A stretch of 64,000 bases of DNA from Bilabrum cf. latius (lineage: Eukaryota > Bigyra: Bicosoecida > Bigyra > Bicosoecida): NCBI GenBank assembly GCA_965178125.1, contig OZ237745.1, positions 434,001-498,000 of the forward strand, in the 5' to 3' direction. Position 1 is the stretch's first letter, and each line of letters starts with the position of its first letter. The translations under genes and the position numbers were made by a program. The notes beneath the pieces are model-generated. The model made no database searches, had not been told where the DNA came from, and saw only the letters and a list, made by a program, of their open reading frames with translations. Below, one piece after another: positions 34,848 through 47,644 of the stretch.

Positions 34848-34893
34848 GAAATACAGAAATACATTGTTGGGTAAAGATTCCATAAACACCCAG
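34848..34893 (-). repeat. Retroelement-type tail with ATTTCTGT units, copy 2
   Basis: Nearly identical to 33005-33056 with one repeat unit fewer. Only this tail of the corresponding element seems to be present, followed at 34894-34950 by a short degenerate echo (CCAGAATTGTAGGGTAAAG). Confidence 0.7.
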
Positions 34894-34964
34894 AAATACC
34901 AGAATTGTAGGGTAAAGTATTCTGGTTGTGTGGTTTCTTTACCCAATTCTAGACATCTCTCAAT

Positions 34965-35826
34965 CAGACCTGTGCATGGGGGGGGGCCCGATGGCCCCAT
35001 CGGGCCCCCTCCCGATGGCCCAGATCCGGGGTCTCATCGGGCCCCCCCTGGATCTCACCCCACATTGCCCTAATCACAATTCTAAAGGCAGATTCGAACT
35101 ATTTAGTAAAAGTTATATGCAAATTATCGGTTTGTCATCGGTCGAAAGGCGTGGAAGCTTGGTCTAGTGATTTGTAACGCAACTCGAAAATCTGATATAG
35201 GCCAAGGCTCCGTGAGCCAGCCATTGTCCATCACCAGCACAGCGCCTCCATGTCAGGTGGGCTGCCCTGAAACGTTCCATCGAAACATCCACCTCTCTCT
35301 GCAAAGTCAAAAGACCTCGCATCACGATGCATGCAGATGCGAAGTCGAGCCTGCACTGCGTCTCGAACACTCGCAGCTCTGGACTCAAGCACGCACGGTG
35401 GACATCACCGACCAGCTTGGCAACGGAGAAGGTCACCGGTGCGCTCCACCTCGGCTGATGATAACCGTAGTGCCATGATATACCTGGCACAGTCCACGGC
35501 ACTATTCATCTCACTTAAGACCTTGCTGTCTACGCAGCTGACCTTGGTGCCGTCCGCACTCATGGTGGGCGACCCTGTAGCAGGACGGGTGTGCGGGTTG
35601 AGGCCTACAAATATGGGTTTCACAGGTTTCTAGTGCACCATTAGGATTAATAGCCTTATGGCAATGTCATGAGCCTACTTACGCTTCCCAATCCTCTCCA
35701 GATAGAAAGATATGGGCGGTTTTGTGTTTGGAGAGGGGGGCCCGATGGCCGATGGGGGGTGGCATCGGGCCCCCCACCTGGCCATGGGGGGGGCCCGATG
35801 CATCGGGCCCCCCATGCACAGGTCTG
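34965..35826. mobile_element. hAT-like miniature transposon with 8-bp target duplication
   Basis: Terminal inverted repeats CAGACCTGTGCATGGGGGG (left, 34965) and its complement (right, ending at 35826) continue through G runs into CCCGATG. They are flanked by exact 8-bp direct repeats CTCTCAAT at 34957-34964 and 35827-35834. An 8-bp duplication and a CAG terminus are typical of the hAT superfamily. Subterminal regions are packed with GGGCCCGATG palindromes. The interior has no transposase; minus-strand frames at 35164-35623 are unrecognised and could be captured sequence. The equivalent place beside copy 1 (about 22409, CTTCTCAATCATATTCC) has no insertion, which supports the boundaries. Confidence 0.85.
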
Positions 35827-35862
35827 CTCTCAATCACATATTCCTTAGGCCTGGTCAGAACA

Positions 35863-35884
35863 ATCCGTTCTGCACAGAACGGAT
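35863..35884. promoter_or_regulatory. Perfect palindrome 39 bp before the CR gene (copy 2)
   Basis: Same palindrome (arms ATCCGTTCTG / CAGAACGGAT) and same spacing to the ATG as in copy 1. Confidence 0.4.
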
Positions 35885-35923
35885 AAGTCTGACTGTTGGT
35901 GTATATCAAATAGGTGATTGACA

Positions 35924-38900
35924 ATGTATCGAAGCTACAGGATTCTGCGGTCCATCTCGTGGAAGCCTCTCGCATCACGGGGTTCGCTTTTCTTCCGCTG
36001 CACCGTTCCTGCGCGAACGTAGGGATGGTGCAGCGTTACTACTCGCGATGTACAATTATGTAGAAGTTTGCATGTGCCTTCGGCAAGCTTAGGCTTCGGA
36101 CAGGCTTACCGTTTCATGTCGACAGGAGCCAGACGCAGCCCCAACAGCCAGGATTGGACGGCATCTTTTGGAGGTGCCTGGCAAACGCATGGCTCAATCG
36201 GCGTATTCATACTAATAGTCCCGCTTGTCTTCGAAACTCTTCAAAATAGTCCGCGAGCGGTCGTGGACTAGGCTGCTAGAGACATTGTGTTCTGCCAATC
36301 GTATGGTATTTCAGTATCTCGCGCGGTTGGGGGAATGAATGCCACAGATGCTGCTTCATCCATTAAAGCTCTCATGCGGCACTTGGATGCTGACGATACC
36401 ACCGGGTCATTGCCGGTCGATGGCTGGGCTGCCGCGATAGTTGATCAGGCGGGCTTTTTGCACGACAAGGGCGTGCTGAGTTATGTGGCGCACGCTAGCT
36501 CGATAAAGTACCTCCGTAGTGAGCAGGCAGAGCGAGATCTCGAGGCGTTGCGTAAGACTGTGAGCTAGCTGCTTGAGCGAGATGCACAGGTGCGCGAGGA
36601 GGAAGAGGAGCGCCAGGCCAAGATGCGCGAGGAGGAAGAGGAGCACAAGGCCAAGATGCGCGAGGAGGAAGAGGAGCACAAGGCCAAGATGCGCGAGGAG
36701 GAAGAGGAGCACAAGGCCAAGATGCGCGAGGATGAGGACCAGAAGCTTCAGGAATAGGGCCTTCCCTCTTCAGACTATCTCGACAAAGCACGGAATTGCC
36801 GCAGACACGCTATCGTGCCCGATGCCGAAGGTGTGGTGTCGACAGTGAGTTCCGCAGCAGCAGACACCGGTTTCAAGCTTCCGAAGCCATTCAAAGGAGA
36901 CACGCTGGAGGATGCCATCAAAGGCCACATTCGGTCAAACAGCGACCCGAGACTGATTTCGGGCGCAGTGCGCGAGTCTTTGAGGCTGCTTGGAGATGCG
37001 ATTCTGTACGTGAAAGCAAGTACCCCGACAGCTTCCGTTATCTCAGACAACAGAATCCTGCCGATTGTGGACGTACCTGACGATGCATCTCCGCGTGGGA
37101 ATGGGCTGAAAGATCTGCTGGATGTTGCTTTCGGCAGAGATCGGGTGGGACTCCGAGGGGGCACCCTGATGGGATACAAGGGCTTCGGAAAATCTCAGCT
37201 GGTCCGCAATGTGGTGCTTGGGAAGCAGCTGGCGGGGTGGGCGCTACGAGACGACGACAGCTACGGTTTTCGACATGTTGGGATCTATATCAAGGATCCA
37301 AAAGCTCCTGATCTCGGACCGTTGAACTTCGTACCCGCTTGGGCGTACATCGCCGCTGGGCTGGATCATGCGGGCCTTCTTCGGGATATCAACGACACCG
37401 TGCCAAGCTGGGCTCAGCCAGCGAATTCGTACTTGAGACACGAGAACTTGTTCTATTTCTTGCAGGATCACAACATTGACTGCATGCTTGCCATCGATGA
37501 GGCCCAGCAAGCACGTGAGGTGGTTGAAGGCCCCGTTGGTAAAGTCGAGTATTCGCCGAGGTCTGTGTAGTTTTGGGACTCAGTGGACAGTGGGGTCAAT
37601 ACTGATTTTGGTGCCATGCTTGTGCTCACTGGTACTGGCAGTAGTCTGGGCAGGACAGTATATGAAAGGCCGCAAGAGAGCTCACAGTTCTATTTCAATC
37701 TTCAGCGCACGAAGTTCAAGTCGAGGTGGATGAGATTCGCCTACACAGAGGCTGAAATGTGTCTCATGCTGCTTCGGTAGCCAGATTTGGAGGGGTACGA
37801 CAGTTGCTGGGTTCCGGACGATGGCAGCGACCCCGCCGCAGCAGAGAGGCCGTTGTCTGGGCAAGACGCCGTGTTAACCCTAGCCCTGGCCATCCGCGAT
37901 GCTCCGGCCTCGAGTTCGTGGGCCAACACAGGACAGGTGGTGTACCCGAGCCCGGACACCGTGAACGAAGCCATGCAATCGTTTTGGAGGCGGGCAGATC
38001 ATGACGATAGCCCAGGGCCTTGCATCCCTGATGGTGTGTCGTTGTAGAAGGTTCCTGCTGGCAGGCTGACCCAGCAGCTTGCCAAGGAAATGCTGAGTGA
38101 TCCGCGGGCCATGCAGGTTGCCACGAAGTCCAGAGACAAGTTGAGACGGGTGGCTTGGCAGACAGGGGGCCTAGCCCGGAGTATGGCTGACATGACCGGC
38201 AAGGGAGCTGTCCAGACCAAGTTGGCGGAGTGGTTTAGGATCATGCACACAAATGAGGAGGGCTTCCGCGACGTAATGCTGGCCATGCTGAGCCTCATGG
38301 AATCGCTGAAGCCCAATTGGTTGCATGCCTCGCTCAAGAACCCAGTTACCGAGCTGCCACGGCTCCCTGTTCAGGAAGTGGTGGCGGAGATGGAGAGGCT
38401 CGCCGCTGTGGAGAGGACCAAGGGCGAGGCGCGGGACAAGAAAGTGGCAGAGCTGGAGGAACTCCTGGCTCATTGGCAGGTCTAGCAGCTGGTCGGGTAC
38501 CGCTCCGTAGCTGAGACGTAGCACACATCGCAGGAAAAGGCCGTGTACCCTGCCACGGTGAATTTTCTTGGGGGTGTATTTGCGTATCGAACGCAGCACT
38601 TTACTGCGATCTTCAGCGGAGTGTACTTGACCCGACGCGAGCGTGCATCGCTGCAGGTGCAGGACGGTCGGTTTGGAGGCTATTTCGAGTTGGTTGTGGC
38701 CGAGTCGCTGCATCGCGGGCTAGTGTCCAAGATCCTGGCGAAGAACGTGCTACCCAAGGTGCCCAAGGAGGTGTGGAAGGGCTTGGAGGATCCCATCGTG
38801 GAGCATGACCGGGGGGGCTGTTTCGTGAAGCCCGAGTCTATCTTCTACGTCACGAGGCCTTTCGCAGGTGAGCCAGCTGAGCTCGTTGGTCGCGTGATGC

Positions 38901-39487
38901 GGGAATTCCCGGACAGGACTGGTATTGATCTTTCTTTGATTCTGGAAGCAAGAGGCGTGGGAAGCGGTGATGGAACGAAATCCACAGTGCGGTATCACGT
39001 GATCCGAGTGCAGGTGAAGGCCGGGAAGTCTACGGTGGACAAGGCAAGGCTCGCAACATTCCTGAGCAAGGAAAAGAATGACAATGCCAAGGCTGCCTAT
39101 GCCCGTGCGCTGCGTGTAGAAGAGGGCTAGATCCAGTTCCACCGCCTGCTTGCCTCCCTTGCACCAGTGGCACCAAAAGTTATGAGCATGGTATCTGCAG
39201 GGTAGAGGGGCGGCAAAACCCAGGAGGAGACGGAGCAGCTCGAGGGCGTGGACGTATCAGATATGTGGGTTCTGACAGGTGATGAATTTCGCAGGTTCTT
39301 GTTCCCTGATGCGCAGATTGCGCTCAACCGCATGAATCATTGGGGGCTTGCAAGTGACGAGGAGCGTGAGTTGATGCAGTCCGTTGATCCAGAGGACAGG
39401 CGGGTGCCGGCGGACTCTCTGGCTGAGAAGTTTGACTGGGTCGACGACGAGGGGGCACCGGACGACGGGCAAGTATCCCCACCGTGA
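35924..39487 (+). CDS. P-loop NTPase plus PD-(D/E)XK-like nuclease (Crinkler/RHS-like), copy 2
   Basis: 1,187 codons from ATG 35924 to UGA 39485-39487, with UAGs at the places equivalent to copy 1. Walker A GYKGFGKS, Walker B MLAIDEAQ and the TGIDLSLIL...VQVKAGK nuclease motifs are intact. The coiled-coil region is longer: three extra 11-residue units (consensus MREEEEEHKAK) from a 33-bp tandem repeat. Every length difference between the two copies within the gene is a multiple of three, and the UAG pattern is retained. Both copies therefore look functional or very recently duplicated. Function as for copy 1. Confidence 0.6.
36590..36740 (+). repeat. 33-bp tandem repeat in the coiled coil of copy 2
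   Basis: Unit starts ATGCGCGAGGAGGAAGAGGA recur at 36623, 36656 and 36689, then a variant at 36722. Copy 1 has a single unit here. Each unit encodes MREEEEEHKAK. Confidence 0.9.
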
Positions 39488-39604
39488 CGCCAGCGACTTC
39501 GCAGAGCGCACAGTCTACCGTATCACGAACACTTGCGGCGACGCTCGAGTCACTGGAGCTACTCGCCGGGACGGATCAGACTAGAGTATTCCTAGAAGGA
39601 TTGA

Positions 39605-39845
39605 TGAGTCAGGCTCCACGCACACCTGCTGCGCGTCCCAGGCCGTGTCGTCCACCTGGTAGGCCCCGTAGTCCACGAGCCGTTGAGACCGCTGGCGTCG
39701 GTGGGCTCGACGGCGAGCAGGGAGTGCCCTGGCGCATCCACGGGTTCGTTCCGTTGTAAGCAATGTCACTGCTGTTGTCCAGCGCGTACCCGGCGCAGGT
39801 CCGCCATTCTTGGCATTCCGAGTCCCAATTTCGCGACCGACTTAC
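39605..39845 (-). pseudogene. Duplicated fragment of the secreted-protein family
   Basis: Minus-strand CAGYALDNSSD...NPWMRQGT and, in another frame, LVDYGAYQVDDTAWD, matching 26440-26665. It is shorter than the fragment beside copy 1 because about 350 bp are missing between it and the CR gene. Confidence 0.6.
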
Positions 39846-39962
39846 GTTGTACCCGAAACATTGCAGTACTATGAAAGTATCCTTAGTAAATGATGTACTG
39901 AATAATTGGTATGTATAGTTTTGATTACCCTCGTATGATTTCAGAGTCAAAAATTAAAATCT

Positions 39963-40388
39963 ATCTCGAAAGCATCGAAAATTGGCCGTCGCACATATTG
40001 GCCGGAGATGCCCTGTCTGTGCGTGAGGAGCTTGCGCCTCTAAGGCTGAGGTCGCGCAATTGGCGCATCGCTTGGGTGAGTCGACAAGTCGAGTTGCGTG
40101 AGTGAGGTGAAGGACAAGGGGGTGGATGGAATGGAGGACAGGTGGACAAGGTGGAAGGGGTGGATGAAGCGGGAGGCACAGGCAGGGCAGGAATGTGGGA
40201 AGGGGGGGATGGGGCCCGGAGAGGTTCCAAGTTAGAATGAAGGGTAGGAGATGTTACAATCACCTATCCGAATGCCGTCATTGGAAGGATCGGTAGTCAC
40301 AGATACGTTGGACGGTTCGCTACAGCCGTAGGCGACAAGAGAGCGAGGTGGAGCACTCTGAAATTTACTGATCTACCAGTGAACTACG
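39963..40388. other. Intergenic spacer, no supported gene
   Basis: It marks the right end of the insertion zone. A purine-rich stretch (40100-40250, GGA/GGT runs) is the only visible peculiarity. Confidence 0.4.
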
Positions 40389-42142
40389 TTGTCTTCGGAC
40401 AGCAAGAAAGGGCGCAGGGAGCCTGACATTGCTCGTGCAAGAACGCAAGCGTTGGCACAGGCTGCCGGTGCCACTGCGTCCAAGGTGGGCGCTGGGGGCT
40501 CCTCGTCGGCCTCATTGTCTTCAGGAAGTGTACCCACACAGTCTGTTGGCGATAGCCGGGGAATCGCGACCGTCGTTGGGAATATCGGCTTGCGCCGCGG
40601 GGCAAAAGCAGTACCCGCGATTTCCGCCGAGAAGCCCTCAGGGGGCTAGGGTGGTCCATCTCCAAGCAGCTCTACTGCAAGCAGTCATGGTGTTCCCGCA
40701 CCGTCTGTTGCCGGAGTAAATCGCCGCCGGAACCGCCTCATCTGGGCAGGTGTTGGCCCTGTTCCGCACCATGTACGTGTTTCGTTTGGCAGTGGAGCGC
40801 ACCCACGATGCGGGCGCGGGAGCTGCCGTCAGCGGCCGGTCCGGCGGGTGTCAGAGGCCTCGAAGGATGGCGCAGAGGCCCACGCGGCTGTGGCCCAGCC
40901 GAGGCGCTTCCTCGCTGAGGCAGAGGTGAACGAGGCGCTGCTGGGAGCCGCTGTGCGCAAGGCGAGGGCAGGCAGCGAGGAGGCGGGGCTGCCGAGGGGT
41001 GCAGCTGACTTGGAGCTGCCCGCGGTGGTGGAAGTAGCAGCAAGGCAGGCGGGCCCCGTGCGAGCACAGCACTTCGCGTTGGCCACCAACGATGACCCTG
41101 AGCAGTCTTACGTGCCCTTTGTTCGAGGAGGCGGTGGCCGAATCGACTCCGGACCTGGGGTGGGTCGATCTCGGCAGCGAGGGAGCGAGCGGGCAGAAGG
41201 CGGCGCTAGGGGGCTAGGATGCCGAGGGGGCGGGGATGACGAGGGGGGCGGGGATGCGGTGCAGCTGATCGACCTGTCTGACCTGTGCCTGCACCCCAGT
41301 CAAAAGGTGGTCGTGCAGGAGGAGCCAGGGGCGGGGGAAGGTGCGCTGCAGGCCCAGGCGGCCAGGGAATCGAGTCAGGCAGCTGTTGCAGCTGCGGGAG
41401 GGGCAGCCGCGGCTGCCCGAGGGTGTGGGCTCTGTAGAGGAACAAGGCAACGGCAAGCAATCGCAGGGGGCTGTAGCAAAGGGCGTGTGAGTACGTCCTC
41501 CAACGGGGTGTTGAGTACCATCATGAATTCTGACATACTAGTAGTGGCTTATTATACGTGCATGCGCACTGAGTCTCTGCCACGGGAGCACCAGCGCGGG
41601 CCGCGTCAGCCTTTTGCACCCGCCGCCTTCCTGGTAGCACGCAGCTGCTGCTAGATCTCACGGAATCTTGCCCTGCACCCGGATGCAGTTTGCTCCTTCA
41701 CGTCCTCTGCAATGGCGCGCCACAGCTGCTTCTCACTGAGTCCTGCCGCCCGGTGCTTCCGCAAACCGGCCTCGAGCTGGAACCGGCAGTCGCAGTCGAG
41801 GGGATGGGTGAAGCGGCAGTGACGGTAGAGCCGACTGAAGCGCGGGAGGACGCTGTGGCAGTGCTCCCACTACCAGCAGTCGACTCGCCCTCCCCTGCAG
41901 TGCCAGAACCAGCGCCCGCGGTGGCCCCTTTTGCCAGCCGCAGAGGCTGCGGGGGAGGGCCGCGCTCATCCCCAGGAACCGGCGCGCCAGTTACAGCCCC
42001 CTTCCCTCTCCGCACACGGTGGTCTGCAGTCGGTCCGCATACCACGCGCAGTCTTCGTGAAGCGCGCCCCTACACGGACTTGCCGATTGCTTTGAGACTT
42101 GGAAAAAAAAAACGCTTATTTATATTTGAATGTCCGATCTAG
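40389..42142 (+). CDS. Low-complexity hypothetical gene, two exons
   Basis: The plus-strand frame is open from about 40389 (5' end unresolved; no convincing ATG before 40687) through a UAG at 40647-40649 to a strong 5' splice site GTGAGTA at 41487. A 3' site CACGCAG at 41644 rejoins the frame in phase. The second exon is open to a UAG at 42140-42142 and to UGA within the dispersed repeat beyond. The product is rich in Ala, Gly, Arg and Ser with no domain I recognise. Composition changes sharply at 42100 (an A10 run), so the true end may be earlier. It converges on PFP-beta. Treat as a tentative model. Confidence 0.35.
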
Positions 42143-42144
42143 CT

Positions 42145-42297
42145 AGATCTAGTCCACCACGGGCCCGAATCTGAGCGGGTCCAATTGCGGCTGCCAAGCG
42201 CCAGCTTCGCAAAGCTCACGATCTTCAGTGCATTGGAGTCCGAGCTTCCGATTCAGGATCCAGATCGGTGACCCGGCTATGTTCTTGAACAAGCCAT

Positions 42298-42325
<28 letters not shown>
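42145..42325 (-). repeat. Dispersed ~190-bp repeat, copy B, overlapping the PFP-beta stop
   Basis: Related to 21836-22030 on the same strand. Its beginning (GGCAGCCCAG, GGCGCTGA on the minus strand) overlaps the last codons of PFP-beta, so the repeat supplies the basic KRKRR tail and the UGA. Confidence 0.7.
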
Positions 42326-44719
<2,394 letters not shown>

Positions 44720-45234
44720 CGTGTCTGCAAATACGAAGCAACACATTGATAAGATGTAACACGCTGAGGTTGAGCTATTGCATGCGCACCATGCGACTGC
44801 GTCAGTGCGAGCATACGATCGTGCCAGCAACGCCAACAAGACAAGGCCACAACGTCTAATTCGGAGCATACGTATACCAAAGCAACCAAATCTTAGCAAA
44901 CTAAAACGCTTATTATGCTTGATTCCTTCAATACGTCCTAATTTGCGCAGAACTTGTGAAACCATGCAAACCAGTACCGATCCAACCAAACACTTGCCAA
45001 GGGGCATGCATCGGCTATCGCGCGAGGGAAGCCAACAGACTCATGCAGATGAGCCATGGCATGCATACCAAGACAGAAATTCTTACCGGGCTGTGTGCAA
45101 TGATAACTGTAGTTGCGAGCTCGAGTCGGCGCAGTTGCCGCGTTGATCCGGATCGATGACGCGCAGCAGAGTTGGCTCATTTATAGCGCAAATACTGCAG
45201 ACTAGCGACTCCCCTAGAAAGTAGCACAAATTAT
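44720..45234. promoter_or_regulatory. Shared divergent promoter region of the PFP pair
   Basis: 515 bp between the two ATGs. It is noticeably AT-richer than the genes and is likely to include 5' UTRs and a 5'-UTR intron of PFP-beta. Common control of the two subunits is inference from the arrangement. No specific site is claimed. Confidence 0.45.
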
Positions 45235-47401
45235 ATGGCAGCTGCATCCGGATCTGGCGCCTCATCTGCAGGCGGAGGAGTTACCGGGGGCGTTGATGTG
45301 CCCAAGTTTGCACCAGCTGTATCATTGGCCGATTATAGTCCCGTTTAGATTGCCCGGCTCGCTTCCAAACCAGATGTTCCGTCATGCCTTGAACATGCAT
45401 CTGTTGGTGTATCCAAGGGGGATACGACAACAAGCTTGCATCGGGGCGACCACGAAGCTCTGGAGGATGCCTTGCCGCTGACATTCGGACAGCCCTTGCT
45501 CAAGATCGGGTGAGACGGTGTCGTTGGAATTGCTTTTGGTTGATCATGCATTCAGTTAGAACCACAAGTCTTAGCGTGATGCATCCTAGGCGCATTATCG
45601 TATGGGGTATCGACTCGCAAGCTGGCGAGGCAGATCTCGCTGTTCAAGTGCACCCAAAGTCCATGTAAAACTGCGTGAACTACGTGAACCACTGAATCCG
45701 GTGGAGAAGCTGCTCAAGCCCGGGTGATCTTAGTTCGCCCTGTATTTGTGCCGAGCACTTGCCCCTCGCAGCGGAGCAGCAGAGACAGCCGCCGCGGGTG
45801 GCAGTACTGCACCAGCTGTTAAGGTAGCTGTGGTGTTCTGCGGCCGGCAGAGCCCTGCGGGGCACAACGTGGTCGCGGGACTACACGACGCCATGAAGGC
45901 TGCCAACACTGAGAGCGTCTTATTTGGAGCTATCGGCGGGACGCTCGGTTTGTTCCAGGACAATCTCGTTGAAATAACTGAGGACATGCTATCTAAATAT
46001 CGCAACCAGGGAGGATATCACATGCTGGGACGTTCGGTGGACCAGATCCGGACGAGCGAGCATCAAGCAGCTGCTCTGAAAGTCGTCAAGAGCCGCGGGC
46101 TCGACGCACTCGTCATGATAGGAGGCACGCACACCACCACGGATGCCGGGCACCTCGCCGAGTATTTCGCAGAGGAAGGGAAGAAGGAGGGCGGAGATGG
46201 TCCCGCGGCGGCTGCCGTGATCGGCGTGCCAGTCTCGATCGACAACGACTTTCCGGACCAGTTCGTCGAAAGTTCGCTGGGGTTCGACTCGGCTACCAAG
46301 GTGTACTCCCAGCTGGTAGGCAACATGGCAACGGACGCGGCCAGCGCGCGCAAGTACACGATGTTCATCCGGCTGATGGGCCGCAAGGCCAGCCACATCA
46401 CCATGGAGTGCGCTCTGCAGACGCGGCCCAACGTCGTGCTGCTTGGGGAGGAGATCGAGCACCGGAAAATGACCCTGGCCGCCATCGTCTCGGAGCTGGC
46501 CGACACCGTGGCCCGCCGCTCCGCCGCCGGCAAGGAGTTCAGCGTCGTTCTGGTACCCGAGGGGGTAATCGAGTACATCCCCGAGCTCAGGACGCTGATC
46601 GAGGAACTCAACGGATTAGTGGCCCAAGGGGTAGCCAAGCACGAAGATGACGTCATTGGCCACCTGACACCCTGGTCAAAGGCGGTGCTTGGCTTCCTCC
46701 CCGCGTTCGTCCGCAAGCAGCTGCTACTAGAGAGGGAGTCGCACGGGACGGTGCAGCTGTCGCAGATCTCGACCGAGAAGCTGCTGGCCGAGCTGGTGGG
46801 GGACGAGCTGGCTAGGCGAAAGGCCAAGGGAACGTTCAAGGGCAAGTATTCTGTCGTGAGCCACTTCTTCGGGTACCAGTCTCGGTCTTCCCTCCCCTCG
46901 TGCTTCGACTGCAACCTGGGGTACGCGCTGGGCAAAGTCGCCGCCGCTTTGGCCACCGCTGGGGCCAACGGATACCTTGCGACCATCCAGGGCCAAGCAG
47001 GTGCTTGCTCTTCCTGGCAGGCGGTTGGGGTGCCCATCACCGCAATGATGGCGATCAAGGACACCCCCAGTGGCAGGCGACCCGTTGTTCCCTCGGTACC
47101 AGTGGATGTGACGAGCAGGTCGTTCAGGTCGCTCAAGAAGGGCATGAAGGAGTGGGAGGCGGCCGACGATTACAGCAACCCTGGGCCCATCCAGTTTGCG
47201 GGACGGACGCGGCTGGCCATCACCCAGACGCTCGCGACGGAGAAGCACGACTACATGAAGAGGATAGAGGAACTGAAGAGCCACCTGGCCTTCGTGTCGG
47301 AGACCTGCAAGCCGGGCGTGTCTGATGCGCTGCTGAGCGCAGCACTGACCGGCATGTGCTCGCTCCGGGAGATCCTCGGGATGATCGCAGACAAGGACTG
47401 A
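45235..47401 (+). CDS. PPi-dependent phosphofructokinase, regulatory alpha-type subunit
   Basis: Exons 45235-45509 and 45772-47401 (intron 262 nt, GT-AG) give 634 residues ending in UGA. It aligns throughout with PFP: SLADYSPVxIARLASKPDVP, FCGRQSPAGHNV, MGRKASHITMECALQTRPN, FFGYQSRSSLPS, NPGPIQF. The donor-binding GGDDSN is replaced by GGTHTTTD, and TIDGDLK by SIDNDFPDQ, as in the regulatory alpha subunits of plant PFP. It is thus probably catalytically weak or inactive and regulates the beta subunit. One UAG (45346) lies in the N-terminal region, where a Gln is common in the family. Convergence of the frame on either side of the intron was used to fix the start. Confidence 0.88.
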
Positions 47402-47644
47402 TGATGAGGGGTGGGGGGCCTCAGGCTGTGTGGCGGGGCACGGCTCACAAAGGTGATCTACGCTGCGGAGGCTGGATGCAGTGTTCCCTGCTTGGTATCG
47501 TAGTCTGCTGTCCATGTATGCAAGCACACGCATACGCACTCGCACTCCAGGCCGTGACGTCGCAGCGCGCTCGTCACGCAGCGACGACTTGTTGGTGGAT
47601 CTTTCCGAGAAAAATGGCATTGCCTGCTCCCATCCTGTGCACAC

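Larger units (their letters stand above)
35835..39962 (+). mobile_element. CR-type element, copy 2
   Basis: Second copy of the 22396-26774 block. It differs by scattered substitutions, one 3-bp deletion near 36143, a 99-bp in-frame expansion at about 36623-36721 and loss of about 350 bp after the gene. The left end abuts the right target duplication of the hAT-like element. Similarity ends at about 39962 after AAAATTAAAATCT. Confidence 0.65.

Noticed and set aside
40389-40640. Short gene ending at the UAG 40647
   Set aside because: Under the code inferred here UAG does not terminate, and the frame continues to a good 5' splice site; it was annotated as a longer tentative gene.
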